This document shows, piece after piece, positions 1 through 14,300 of a DNA stretch of 64,000 nt (position 1 is the first letter of the stretch; the number at the start of each line of letters is the position of its first letter). The notes under the pieces were generated by a model. It was not told the origin of the DNA, made no database searches, and saw nothing but the letters and a program-made list of their open reading frames with translations. The stretch is from Nemertoderma westbladi (lineage: Eukaryota; Xenacoelomorpha; Nemertodermatida; Nemertodermatidae): NCBI GenBank assembly GCA_032718475.1, contig JAUCBJ010005626.1, forward strand, positions 27,387 through 91,386, given 5' to 3'. The position numbers were made by a program, and so were the translations under genes.

Positions 1-2288
1 TGCAGTTTCTATCACTTATAATGTATATGTACAATCATTTCGTAATGTTTCAATTTTGTAATAAAACTACATACATACTTGTTGCAAAGTACTTTGCAGT
101 GTTCTGATCCTCGTGGCTTTATTTTCACTCACTCACCAACGTTCGTTCGTGTAACAAAGCCACTCGGATCATCAAACTCAAAACGTAAAGTGCTACTTTA
201 CACATAAGTATGCAACTAATTTTTTTCAAAAGTTCTAGAACAAAAAATGTTTGTTCTAGGACATTAATTTTTACAAAAATGAATAGATGATATGTTCTAG
301 ATCATTTTTTAAAAAAAGTAAGAAAACTAGCTTTGATAACAACAAAAAAACGAATTAATGAATTAATGAATTGTGTTCAAGAACAACAATTATTTGTTCT
401 AGAACAAAATTAATAAAAAAATTAATAGACAGTATGTTCTAGAACATAAAAAAAAGTATCAAAAACTAGCTATCTTAAAAAATTGGGGGGGGGGGGGGGG
501 GGGGGGATTATGCACAAAACACAGTAGTACCCAAAAATTTAAGATGTAACAAGTCAAAAATTTGTTCTAGTGTAAAGGTTTTGGATGTTGCCTTTATTAT
601 GATGAAAATATTATAGTTTTAGTTCTGCTTTTTAATGTCTATCTTTCAACTTATTATTACGGTCTCCAAATATAACTTTACCGGTAATTAAATCTATTCT
701 CTTTCTCCCTCTCCCCCTAATGAAAGTTACATGCAGTATTTAAGCAGGCTAGTGCTAGTGGTTTCTTGCAGCAGACTAATGTCACTCTGATAAATATCTG
801 TTTAATTGGCATCTACTTTATAAGGGCTATTATTGAGACTACATCTGTTTTGCACATGAAATCGACATGCTGTATCTTAAGTAAATAAATAAGGTCTTTT
901 ACTTTGTAGAAAGATAGGTAAAATGTCTCAATGACTAACTAACAATTTTATGAAAAGACTAAATTTCATTTTGTGATTAAATTATTTCTAAGCTTCCTTG
1001 ACTACATATTCAGCATGCACATCAGAACATAAATCAATAGCCAAAAACAGTTTAAATTAATAAAAATAATTTTGGAAAATTTTTTTTAAGCTTATTTAAA
1101 CGTATAGGCCCCTAGTAATATCCCTAGAATATTTACTGAGTCAAGTGGTACTGCAGCTACCTAGCTAGTAATTTTTACTAGCTGGTGTTTTTTTAAATAT
1201 TTTTTTGTTAATTTAATTTATAAGTTCTCTATGGATATATATATAATAGCATGAATTTGAATTAAGAAAGTGAGTTAGTATCAATTAAATCCTATGGAAA
1301 AAACAAACTTCTAAAAACACTAGCTACCATAAAAAAAACTAGCTACCATACAAAAAAAATACTCTCATCTTATTGTCAGAAGGTCAAATTTTTGTTCTAG
1401 AACAAAGGTCTTCACGATAATAGTCATTTTCACATGAAAAAAATTGGAAAAAACACACTTCTAAAAACACTAGCTAAAGCTACTATAAAAAACACTAGCT
1501 ATCATACAAAAAAAAAATACTCACATCTTGTTGTCAGAAGGTGTTCTAGAACAAAAAACGTCATGATAATAGTCATTTTCACATGAAAAAATTTGGAGAA
1601 AAAAGTGGGCACCAAGGCCACACTAATGCCCCGAGTGCAAAATATAATATCATGTTGATAGAAGGATATCAGAACTTTGATAAAAATTAAATGATTAATT
1701 TGCTTGGATATGAAATAGTTTTTTACTTTCCGGTAACCTTGAGATGTATATTTTATCGAGATCATTATATTATATTCGTAAGGGGATCATAAGGGAGTAG
1801 AGAAAATACGTAATTTTACTCACAACAATTAACTGTTTGCAGCTTAATAATCCGATTATTTTCCTGAAAATTAAATAAACGGCATCGGATCCATTTGTAG
1901 ATGACTTTCAAAGACCTACATGTACCAAACAATTGGCCATGGTAACTTTGATATGTATGTTAACAAGACACTTGCAAAAATTAATAAAAGTAGAACTGAA
2001 ACTATTTCTTTTTGGGAACTGGAACTTAGATAAATTGGTTTATTAAAATTGAAACTGAAATTATTATTTTAATGGGAGCTGGAACTGAAACTTGAAACTG
2101 AAATGAAGGTGTTTATTCGAATTGAAACCGAAACTAGTCAAATTGTGTTTCAGTTCATAGCCCTATCCTAGACATGTATATATATTAATATTATACTATT
2201 GTTATATTATTTAGTTAACCAATTGTTGCTTTAGTCTGCTGTCAATACTACAGAGTGATGTAACCAACCTTGGACTAAAATATATACT
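1..2288. other. AT-rich repeat-bearing sequence upstream of the ATRX-like gene
   Basis: No coding region is supported here. The stretch holds a 22-bp G homopolymer (485-506), several copies of the palindrome TTGTTCTAGAACAA, a tandem duplication (1296-1594) and a segment rich in GAACTGAAACT-like words (about 1990-2160) that resembles a decayed MITE or hAT-type terminus. Short open frames such as the one at 1502-1765 on the minus strand lie inside the duplicated AT-rich repeat and look non-coding. Confidence 0.5.
1296..1594. repeat. Tandem duplication of about 148 bp
   Basis: Two adjacent direct copies (about 1296-1446 and 1447-1594) share the same order of words: GGAAAAAACA, ACTTCTAAAAACACTAGCTA, TGTCAGAAGGT, GTTCTAGAACAAA and GATAATAGTCATTTTCACAT. 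They differ by small indels and substitutions, so the duplication is not recent. No coding potential is apparent. Confidence 0.75.
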
Positions 2289-2322
2289 ATGGAATGTGAA
2301 ATAAATATCAACCCACCTAAAG
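2289..2322 (+). CDS. ATRX: Possible first coding exon of the ATRX-like gene
   Basis: An ATG in good context (A at -3, G at +4) opens an 11-codon stretch, MECEININPPK, ending at an AAAG|GTATGT donor in phase 1. The next exon starts with two bases that complete the codon, so the join is in frame. This is only a phase and signal argument. The true start could lie in another upstream exon, and then the ADD domain might be outside the window. Confidence 0.35.
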
Positions 2323-5300
2323 GTATGTAAAAATGTATGTATGTAATGTGTTTGTTTATAGACTTTTGTTTTACTTGGGGTATGAATTAACTCTTAGATA
2401 TAGTAACATAGCAGTAAGAAAGGGTGATAAGCTAGATATAGTAACATAGCAGTAAGAAAGGGTGATAAAGCTATCTTCATAGCAAATTTAGTAACATTCA
2501 TTCAATTTTGAAAATAATAGGAGAGGAGGGGGGGGGGGGGGGGGGGTTGTGGGAACTAGGGTAAGTTGTTAAAGAAGTTGTTACATTAAGGGTTATAATG
2601 CCTCTCAAAACTATTGCCAAAATCTTGGAACATTGTTAAGTAGGGATAAATTGGATCTCACTTTTTATATATGATCGGATTGGATATTTGAAAGGAGTAC
2701 CATAGTACAATAACATAGTGATTATGTAAAAAATTGGATGGACATGGTTCTATGTTAAGGACACAGATGTTGAATATAAGGCTTCAGAGAGATGCTTGAG
2801 CCTTAGCTTAGTTTTCACCATTAAAGTCTAACTGTCTCTCACTATTGTGTACTGTCTTTTTGAAAATTTTAACATAAATAACTCAGACAATCCTTGATGC
2901 AATATAGTAAAACTTGGTATACATAGAGTTTGTCAAAAATGTATCCCATTTTATTGTAACACTCGATCTGAAACCTGCAGTTATGTACTTGTAATTCTAT
3001 AAGCAGACAAAATGCTGCATTGTTGAGATGATGCTGACCCATCTGCAATTCTCTAGTCTGTAGCTAGAGGATGATAATATAATATCTTGTAATTGTCATG
3101 ACTCGTTTACGGTACATAAGGTTAATTAATTATTATAATTTTTTGTCATTATTAGTGCCAAGATCTCCATACTTTCCAGGCCTTGAGGCCATTCGAATAC
3201 CAATGGGGTGGACTTTTGACCCATATCTCAACATATGGAGTCATAGCAAACTAATACCTTGCATAGAAGTAAGTAAAAGCTTAAATGATAATGCCATTGA
3301 CGATATACCTGATCTATCAGAGTGGGATCACCATATACAAGTGCCTACTGATGATGCAATACCTTCCACAATTTCAAGTCTAGAAGTTATTGATGATATA
3401 AGTTATGGAGAACCACTGCTGGGCTTACCTTCTTCTGGGGTACCTCTCACAGGATTGGACAAACCCAAAGAACCAGTTAAAGCATTACAGCTATCTGACA
3501 ATTTGATAACAATAAAGCCCAACCAACAAGTAGGGGTAGAATCAACAATACAAAATAGTTCAAATAAGTCCACATCTAGATTTGGGGGCTTACAACTCGT
3601 ATCTGCTAAGTCATCCAATGGCTTAGAGACATCAACAACAATTAAAAAATGTCAGGATCAAGTGAAAGCATCAAAGGCCTTTGGTGCAACATCATCGGAC
3701 AACTCCGGGGATCAAATAAAATCATCCCGTGTATTACCAGTAATTTATGAAGATAGTGGTACTGATGCAGATTGTCTAGCAAAAATCAACAAACCATCAA
3801 ACCAACCATCACAGGAAAAAGAAAAGGCATCTTTGACACTACTTAGATTTATCAAGGAACATGATCGACAAAGACTAATGGGAATCAGTAATGGACATTT
3901 AGCATCCTCATATAACATCCTTCCAGTTTTGAATACTCACCAGGTTTCTGTATTTACTTCACCTAATCATGCACGTGATGATAACAATTCCATTGCTGAA
4001 GAAAACAATTCAAACAGGATTCCTGTAACAATAAGTACATCCGACTTAGGACAAATATTCCCATTACCTCTACAACCGTCATTGAAACTATTAGTACTGC
4101 CATTACACATCCCATCATCACAAATGTTTAATACAAATTCTTCATCATCTATGCATCTCTCAAATATTGATCAGGTAGTACCATTACAAATATCTGGGCA
4201 GAACAGTACATTGCAGGTTACAACTGAAACCCAGATTCCAGTACCTATTTCCATAAGTGCAAATATTTCAAAAGAAGATTCTTCAAAATGTGTCAGTGTG
4301 CTAAATAGTAAACATGATAATTTGTCTAATGACATATTTCAATTTAATATCCCAATGATTAATAATGGACTGCCATTAGTTTTAAGCGAATCATCTAGAA
4401 CTGAAACCGAAAAACCTATAGGTGATATAAGTATAGATTCTGCATACTATCCTAAACCACAATATTCTCAACTTGAAACTCCATCACTTATTCAATCTCA
4501 GACATCGATACCCGAAACATCCCCAAGTATTGGTCCACTGTCTTCATCAGATGTGAGTATAGCCACAATTCCAGCTTGTGATGAATCTACTTTATCAGAT
4601 GATGAAAATCCAATTGAGGAAAGGAAAACAAATAACCAAAAAATGAGGCCACGCCCAAAAGTTGTGATTAATAAACTATTTATTGGTTCATATTCCTACA
4701 AACCATATAACATTAGTGAAGAAATAGAAAGATTAAATGTAGAACCCAGCATCAAGAAAATATTAGTAGATCGAGAACCTATCATATCTTTGGAACTTTG
4801 TGAAGGGGAAAACCGGCTAACTGCTATTCGAAGAATGAAACGCCGCAATTATATATCATCAAGTTCAGATGAAGATGACATACCATTAAAGGTAAGGTAT
4901 ATAATATGTATATGTTTATATATACATTTTATAACTTGTTATTAAAATTAGAGGTCATGTACAGTACATGACATAATATTGTAAATGATAAGTGTAAAAA
5001 TGTAAAAAGACATTGGGTATGTGTAGATATGTGTAGATGATGTGTTTCAGTACATTAAATAGCGCAATTCTCACCTGGTACTACTATGTGGCCATACTCC
5101 ACACCATAGCAAAATAGTTATCACAATTCTGAGCCCATTTTGAAGATAATTTTGTGTTTTCTATATAACCAATTGATGGGACCATATCATCTCCTATAAC
5201 GAAGCTGTTGCCGAGAATGTAACACCAACTCCGAAAAAACATAAAAATGTAGATCGTGAACTCAATTTTCGAGGTGCTATAAATTTGGTAACATTGATGT

Positions 5301-8300
5301 GTTTATTTTGAGTCACCACTATTTTAAATACTTCCAAGGTACTCATCGACTATTTGTTCCAGGCCGAGCCTAAAATCAGTCAACTTTGGATAAGCTTTTA
5401 GACTGTGGAAAATGTAGACTTTGGATAAATTCACAGAAACATCGCCCAAGATCTACAAAATGTATATCCAAAGTCTAAAATTCAGTTCTATTTCGGAATA
5501 CATTTTATTCAAAGTCTACAACAACGTATTCCTTTCATATGACTTTTCAAGCTCTACAAAACGATTGAATTCTTTTGGGGGTAATTTTCAATTTTGTTAT
5601 TGTGCACATGCACTACTGGCTAACTGCAGTGTTGACAGCAGTGCATTGAGAGGATTGTGAAATACCTAAAGTCATCTGTGAACTATGAACAACTAAATTA
5701 ATTTTAATATAACTTTTTCTTTCTAATATTTTGCAGTGTGATATAATGTGATAAAAAGATGCCAAATGCACATTTCGTGAAATTAAAAATTAAATTCAAA
5801 CTTGCAATCCCGATCCCGATCACAATCCCAGAAATCCGGGAAATTGTGATCCTGTTTAAACACTAATATATTTAGTGTTTAAATGGGATCCCGATCCTGA
5901 AAAACCGGGATCCCAGCAAAAAATGCAATCCCAGGCCCGATCCTGACATTTTTATGTACTGGGATCCCGAAGAGTTAAGTAAATTTGTTAAATATCTTAT
6001 AAATAGTTCCAGCAGAACGGAAATGTTTTGATTATATATATTGAATTTTTATTTCAGTAAAAAATCCAGTATTCAATTCAAAATAATTTTAATAAACTTA
6101 ATCTTACTAATAATTCAGAAGTGTTGATACCCAAAACTCCACATTCACAAATAACTTGAAGGAATTTAAACCAAAATTGCAATCCTGATCCTGATCCCGA
6201 TCTCAAAAATCAGGATCCCGAGAGTGATAATCCTGATCCCGATCCCAGAAATCCCGCAGTCTGATCCCGTTTAAACACTAATATATATACAGACAAAGCA
6301 AACACAGTTAATGTAAAAGTTGAAAAAATGTAGTAAGGATCAAGTGGGGAAACCAATTTTTACCAACTTAAAAAATTTTACTATCACTTAAAAAGTGAAA
6401 TTTGCAATGATGTTTCTCGAGTTTGGTGGCATTTGTTTCGAGGAACACAGCAATACAAAGCCAGAACTGATCTTGCTGCAGGACTTGTTGCTGGCCTAAT
6501 AATGTTTTTGGATTTATTTCACAGAAAACTATACTATAAACTTAGACAATGAAATACACATGGCGCACTTTTTCTTTTAAGAATGTTTCCTGAAAGGTTT
6601 GTTTGTATTTTTTCAATCTATAATGATAACTGGAACAAAACTGAACACTGTGGATGGATTAATAACATTGTTTCTTAAATTGATACTTTTTCGTCCGAAA
6701 ATACCCAAAAATCTGATGAAAAAGGAGTACTTTTTTCTTTAGGGAAAAAAGGAGTACTTTTTTCTTTAGGGAAAAAAGTATCGGATTACATTTATAGGAT
6801 TGCATTGATTTTACTTTTTCCCAGCGAAATTATTACATTTTATTATATCATATAATAAAATGTAAGTAATGTAAGTGTAAGTAACAAAATGTAATGTTGA
6901 AAGACCTTCGAAGTAGAATAGGTTTGTACATAATTTGAGAAAAATTCATCCACATACTCAAAAGTGTCACTCTGGTGTCTGTGGGGTGTATTCCAAAACA
7001 GAACTCATTAATATCAAATATTCTGGTTTGTTTGATAGGAATCGCTGTAATTACTAAAATACTGCAGTTTGTTCAATTTATTTTGTATTATTATTATTAT
7101 ATTAACGTCAAGGCGGCTCAATAGGGATCAATAACCATAAAATAAGCACTTAATTCACATCACAGCTTGACTGAATAAAAAGTTCTTTACAATATAATGC
7201 ATGCACAATAAATGTTAAAATTATAAAAATCTATAATTCATAGTCGAAAGTGATTATAAAATTATGAACTTTCAGAATCAGCATTGAAGTTCCTAACCTC
7301 ATTACAATTATAAAAATATTCAGATAGGCTAGAGGTGTTTGTCAGAGAAGGCTGCTCGTCTCTGCGTGATGATCACACAGTGAAAAATATAATGTTCTTC
7401 ACCTTCTATTGTATTGATACCAATGAGTTTGCAGTGAGGAAAGACACGCTGATCTCGTGGTATTTGCTTCCACCGACCAGCTAAGTTGTATGATCCTACA
7501 TGGAAGCGAGTGATCACTTTATCAGTTAGTGATCCTGTTTGATACTCGGATGGTGTTCTGGCTGGGTTAATTTTCAAGTACGTTTCGAATTTTGAGCGAC
7601 CACATTGAGCTTGTTCATATATATAATCTTTAACCTATCGAGTCATAGCCGCATGTGTTACATCAGACGCACCATAGTACTGCGAAATGTGAATATAATG
7701 TTTCATGAAATTTGTATCGTTACAGGTCTCAATAACTCGATGGTAAATTGATCCAGAGTCCTTTGCCATAAGTCGCTTCCATAAACCAAGTTGTCTAGAA
7801 ATCACCATTGCTTCAAGGGGTTTACAACCAGTTTCTGTAAGAATTATACAGTTTGGAATTGTTCTTCTCATTTGCATTGCCTTTAGCAGTTTATAATATG
7901 TTTCCCGACACTGGATTCTTTGACCATTTTAATGTTCCATGTCCATCACTCTTAGTGGAACAGATTGAGGTGTTGAATGGTCCCCATGTTTCACAGTTGT
8001 GTAAAAAACTAATAAACTTGTTGAAACATAAGCGTCCAGTACATGAGATTTAATGATCAAAGGGGTGAATTTCGTTCTCCCGCAGAAAATTGTAGAATTT
8101 ATTTACACTGGGTTTTAGCTTACGGCCTTACGCAGATCTTTATTAAGATCTTTATTGAAGGTGCCATTGCTTATATGATGACTACCGAGGTAAACAACAG
8201 ATTGTTTTGGTTTTATGAGGCCAACATCTAACTTAATGCCGTCCCCATCTTGGGAATTTTTTGAATTGACGATTATAAGTCCGCACTTGGAATATTCTAG

Positions 8301-11300
8301 AACAATACTATTCGTCGTATAGTACCTTTCAACCCATTGTAATTTTTCCTGCATAATATCTCGAGATGTCTCTAATATCACACAGTCATCAGCATGGATG
8401 ATTGTGTGAAGTTCATGTAGAAAGCCATCTTGTCTGAACTTAGTCTTATTAGTTTTATGAAGTCATTTATGTAGCCAATGTAGAGAATTGCACTAAGTGG
8501 GGAACCATGTCTAATACCACATAGAGTCATAAAATCGGGGGAAAAAGTTGAATCGAAATATACCACATTTATAGTTACCAAGTAGATAGCGAGTAACATC
8601 GTTAGATATGTTGCACCACAGCCTATAGACTATAGACAGCCTATAGCTTAGTAAACAACATTTTATGCGATACCTTATCAAACACGCCTTGAAAATCTAG
8701 GAAACAAATATATAGGCTTTTCTTTGTTTTCTTAGCATATGAAATTAAACATTTCAATATAAAAACTTGTTCAAAACAACTTCTTCCTTTTTGATATGCA
8801 GATTGTAATTCTTCAAATGAGAAGAAGTTAATTAATCTATTAAATAGAACTATGTCAATAATTTTTGCCAATGTCGCAACAAGTGAGATGGGTCTGTAGT
8901 TCTTTGTCTCATTCATTTCCCCCCTTTTGTAAATTTCTGCAATAAAAGAAAAAGCGAGAAGCAAATATTTAAGATTACTAATATAAATGGCAAAATCTGA
9001 GGGCTGGTGTTTTTAAGCATTCCCGATGTTATACCATCACTGGATGACCTACCATCTTTGAGTTTAATTGTTGCCTGTTTCCATTCATCCAAAGTAATCG
9101 AGATATCTAATTCTGGGACGAACATTTCATAAGCATCCAATTCATTTCCATCTAATAACTCAGTACCTGGAGGTCGGTCGGCACTTGGCTTCGAGCGCAT
9201 CTGCAAAATTATCAACATGGGGAACTTCGCGGGCTTTAGGTATTGTCTCATTTTTTGCTTTCCAATCGATTTTATTCAACAGTGCTTTGGAATCTTTTTT
9301 GTTTAATATATTACTCCATTCATCTTATTGCCTCTTGCAGTTTTGAGACATAACTGATGTGTTTGATTGTGCGGTAAAGTGAGTTACAAGAACTGAACAC
9401 TGATGCTGAACTCGTGTCTCATTAACACAATTCTTTGAACTGTTATATAAAATTTGAGACAGTCTAAGGATTTGTGTGTTTACTTCATCCATCAAAATGG
9501 CACTACTTGCCCAGTTTGCAATGAGCTTATCCAAATTAACAGACATTTCATCAATTTGAGGTGCAGTTATAATTTTATACATTTGCCAGTTTATTTTCCA
9601 ACTGTCCATAGTTTTTGGTATGCAAATTTCTCTTTTTTCATTACGGTGTATCAGCATATCAGAAATGCATGATATAAGAATTTTATTTAAAGATAAGAGT
9701 ATCCGGAATAATATTTAGTTGAAGCATTTTGTGGTCAGAAGGATTTATACTGAGATTCAGAACTTCCATTTTGTTAAGATATTTTAAGCAGTGTTCGTTA
9801 ATAAGAATTATATCATTCTCAGATTTCCGCCCACCACGCTGAAACCAGGGCTCCCACTACTGCGTTATTGTAACGCATCGCACTATTTCCAAAATATATA
9901 AAATTAATTAATTAATAATAAAAATTATATATTCGACTATTATTGAGCAAAAAGCAGGAAAATTGTGTTATTTCTTGATTTTCCATTAAAAAACGTAATG
10001 AAATTTATAAACTTTGTAAGTTGTAACTGCAATTATATTGGTGGCGATATATCAAAATTGTATAAATAAAGTTGGACCTGTTCCTTATGAAGGGAACTTT
10101 TAGTTTGAGATTTACTTTGATTTTCAATCTTTGATTTGGACCCACCCCTCCCCAATTCCAAGACGAGGATTGATATTATAATTTTACATTTAAAAACTTT
10201 AAAATTTCAATAGAACTACATTATTTCAGTTACTGTACCTTGAACAATTTTTAATTCTATTCATTGCCACATCCATTGCCTATGAGCAATTTTGACTGAA
10301 ATAGACCTGGGGCTATTTTATACACAATACAGCCCAGTGGCAATTGTAATCTAGTGCATTCATCAAAAAGACTCATTACTTGCACAAAAAGTTCATCATC
10401 ATTAAAATTGGAATTGTCTTCGTTTGGAGGTATATAAAGTCCAGCTATAACCCATCAACTGAGAATGAGAATCTACAAATGATCATATCCTTTATATTTT
10501 CAATATTTTTAACATATTAATAAATATCATTATTTATCAAGACCGAAACGCCTCCTCTTGGATGTTCAGCATCTGGTTGAGAATAAGGGTTATGGTGTGA
10601 ATAGAAATTAGCAATATCAAAATGTTGTCCAATAGCCATTTTTGTCTCAGATAAAAAAACAATTTTATTTTTACATAACCAACTATGATATAAATATATG
10701 TGGTGTGTGGCGCTGTTTATATTATAAAAACATAATTTTAATATAATATTATTAGTTTTATTACTCCGCAATTGAGCCATTTACTGAGATTTACTTGGAG
10801 AATTATGGTTGTTGGTAGGACTTTACCAGTCTATGAATGATGTCTAACATTCTCATATTCCACTCCAACTATTTTCAGAATCTCACGACGAGAATATAAG
10901 TTTCATGTCTCTCCTCTCTTTATATATACATTAAGGAGATATCGAGTTTGTTTCGTAATTAAATCCGATATCCGAATTAATTAAATCCGAATAATCTGCT
11001 TTGAGATATTATATTATTACTTCACTCACGCTTTCCAACTATAATGTAGACAGAGAATTACTGTAGTAACTAACTGTGGAATATAACTTTGACATAAGTT
11101 TTGTAGACTTTTACTCGATTTTATATCCATAGTCTACATCAAGTATTGCATTTTTTTTTTTTTTTTCTAATTTAGTTTATTGTTCTAGAATAAAAATTAT
11201 TTATTAAACAAAAAAACAAAAAACAAAAAATATTAATTCTACAACATTTATAAAGAGTTAGGATTTATAACAACAATGATTATATCAGTTCAGTATTATT

Positions 11301-14300
11301 AGTTTATAAATATATTTGATTATAATAATTAATTGACTTAGCTTTAATATCAAGCAAATGTTGAAATTTGAAAACATTTGAATTTCTGGAATATACATAT
11401 TTAATCACAAATTTCATGATAACTGCAAAAATATGAAACCAAATTTGTTTGTAAAACTGAAAGATTGCAAAAAACTATGAAACGCAAAATATAGTTATAT
11501 ACTATATTTAAAATATTTTCAGGAAATAAATTTCACAATGAAAATGTAAAACTTGTTCTCTCAAAATGAGTATCTGTTTTATGTATGTTTTTAATATATT
11601 TTTATTTTTCTCCCAGATATATATGCCTTAAATTTTGTGATAAATTTAATTGATTTAGATTTCAAAACGGGCACCAACTGCTTTCATTTCTAAAAGTCAA
11701 AAAAGAAAAGATATACGAAGAATAATTGATGAGAATCTGAAAACAGAAACCAACAATGCTGGTAAAGAAGAGGTTGTACATCTAATGCATTTAGAAACAA
11801 CTAGGAAAGCCAGATTAGGTAAGTTTATAGTGAATATATCATAATTCCATTAAATCAATAAGCATGTTACTGCTAGAAATTTAATTTAATATTCAATTCA
11901 ATTATTTTTGACTTTGAAAACTTCATGCATGCAGTGATGTTTAGGAATTTGATTTAATGTATCGTTATAATATTGTTTAGTACTATATAATAATATTTTA
12001 ACTATTTCTTGTACAGGAATAAAATATGCTTTATTTACTGTTTGTCCTGAGATCTGTTTTTGAGATTGAGAGGCGAAAATATTAATAACGTGTTATATTT
12101 ATCATACAATATGTAATTTTATTATTAAAATCATTCTTATTATTATTATTATAATTATTTAAATATATTATTGTTTAATAAGTAATTATATAGTTGATAC
12201 CAATGGAAAGGTGTCATTGTAAGGATTCCAAATTTATAAATAACTATTAATGTCATTGAGAAATAGCTGAGATATGGGCATTCAAATAGTGCTGGTATTT
12301 TTGCATCTGTTACAGCCTGCAGGGCAGGGCATTTATAATTTTTAATAAATAAACAATGTTCTGGAACATATGATTTATTTGAAGACTATTAATTTATTAC
12401 TTAATCTCATTTTACTAGTCGTAGCTTCTCATTAAATAAATAAAATGCCACAGAATAGTATTTATTACAGTACAAAGTTGACTGATTGAAGAGCAATAAT
12501 TCCCATTTATGTAGATAAATAATACAAATCTCATTTACCACCACCCCATTGCCATTGACTGAGCTGTAAATAATGTAAATTTTAACAATAAAATATATTT
12601 CAGCTGTATAATAATTTATTATTTAATAATTATATTATTTATTATATTTTTTAAATTTTGTTAGGAATATACCATTCGCTGGGAATTCAAAGAGCTTTAT
12701 ATTCAGAAAGGACTAAAGATAAAGAAAATTTATGCCCTTATGAAGGTGAGTTATATCTATAGCATTAGCATTGTTACTGTTATACTTTTGTTATAAAACA
12801 AAGTCATTACCTATAATTAAATTGCAAATAGTTAAGTTAGTACTTTTGCTAAGATATAATATTAATATAATGACTTCGAAAATAGATATATAGTGAGGGA
12901 CCATTCCACGATCTAGTATGTGAGATTCACACCCACTTCTTTCTGGTAAACTTACTGATATCTTAAGTATTTATGAGCAAAACAATCTCAAATACTGCTG
13001 TTTTATGACACTATTTATTTGACTATAAAAAAACATAATAAAACTATACATTGGTATATTAAACCATAAAATTTGGGGCATTTACTTTTGAGCTAGTTAT
13101 TCTAGTAAATAAATCGCAAAACATCTGTAAAAATTAGGGTAAAGTTCTATAACATATTTCTCTGAATTGTGATTGTTTTGAATATATACAGGTATTTTTT
13201 TAGAAACCTATCTCATACATAAACATAACCCAATAATTAAAATCCTCGACGGGTTAACTGAATCACTGATATAGTGGGTATGAAAAAAAGTGGGCAATCT
13301 AGTTACCAATATATATGTAACATGCCTCGGGTATTGCCTGCTAGTATATATATATATATATATATATGAATTTTATCTACAGTTTTCATATATAGGCCCT
13401 CAATATATCAGACAATATTTTTGATTTAATATGTAATATTTTAGCCACCAATTGTTGTAACAAACAGGGAATTTTATTCACAAATATTGTAGTCTAATAC
13501 ATTTTACAGAATATATAAGTATTTTGGATTAATTATACAGTAATAAGAAGTTTGTTTCTCATTTCAAACCATTAGTTTTTAGAAATTCTAAACTATTCAG
13601 ATTTTACTATTTAAAATACAATAGTAACAATATTATTGAAAAAGTATTGGAATTGGGATCTACTATGTGACATTTCCAGATTTTTATGTTTACACTTTAC
13701 ATGCAGTTTTTTCCCCACAAAATCAAATCTATATAGTGTTCAATCTAATAATATCGTATCTACGGTGATAATATAATAGGCCTACTATATTTTCATTTAT
13801 CATCACTAATATCATCACCATCAAAGTAGGCCTAATAACGATCAATGGACAATAATTGATATTAATCATAGTTAGCATGTTTCTCACTACAATGTCTGGA
13901 TTTTATTAGAATTAATATTAGTGACTAGTAAGTAAGCCACCCCAGTATGAATCTACCTCCGGAACCTTATATATCCCTCTTCTCTTAATGATTGGAGCTT
14001 CAATTTTCGACACAACATCAGCCCACAAAAGGAAGTGAAGGTCTGGTCATTTTGTAAACTCCCAAGAAAGACGAAGTTGTAACCTCACCTGGGAATACTT
14101 GACCTTCACATTGAATATCTATGAAATCTCCAGATTCGAAAAGATGTTCTGAAAAGGTAGTTTCGGCCACTTCTGGAACAGGACGATGGATGATTAACTG
14201 TTAGATTAAATTCACTGTTGCTAATCGGTTCTCCTGCAGAAGTTTTTTTTAATAACATTTCATCATTCTGTGCATTATATCTCATTTCGTGGATACCAGA

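Larger units (their letters stand above)
4892..11658. other. ATRX intron with transposon remnants
   Basis: Apart from the TIR element near 5.8-6.3 kb, a 2x short duplication at 6720-6782 (GGAGTACTTTTTTCTTTAGG repeated) and the decayed LINE at 7.3-10.8 kb, I see only AT-rich unique-looking sequence. The ORF at 5421-5660 shows no recognisable domain and overlaps repetitive words about a gene-less stretch, so I do not call it. Confidence 0.5.
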
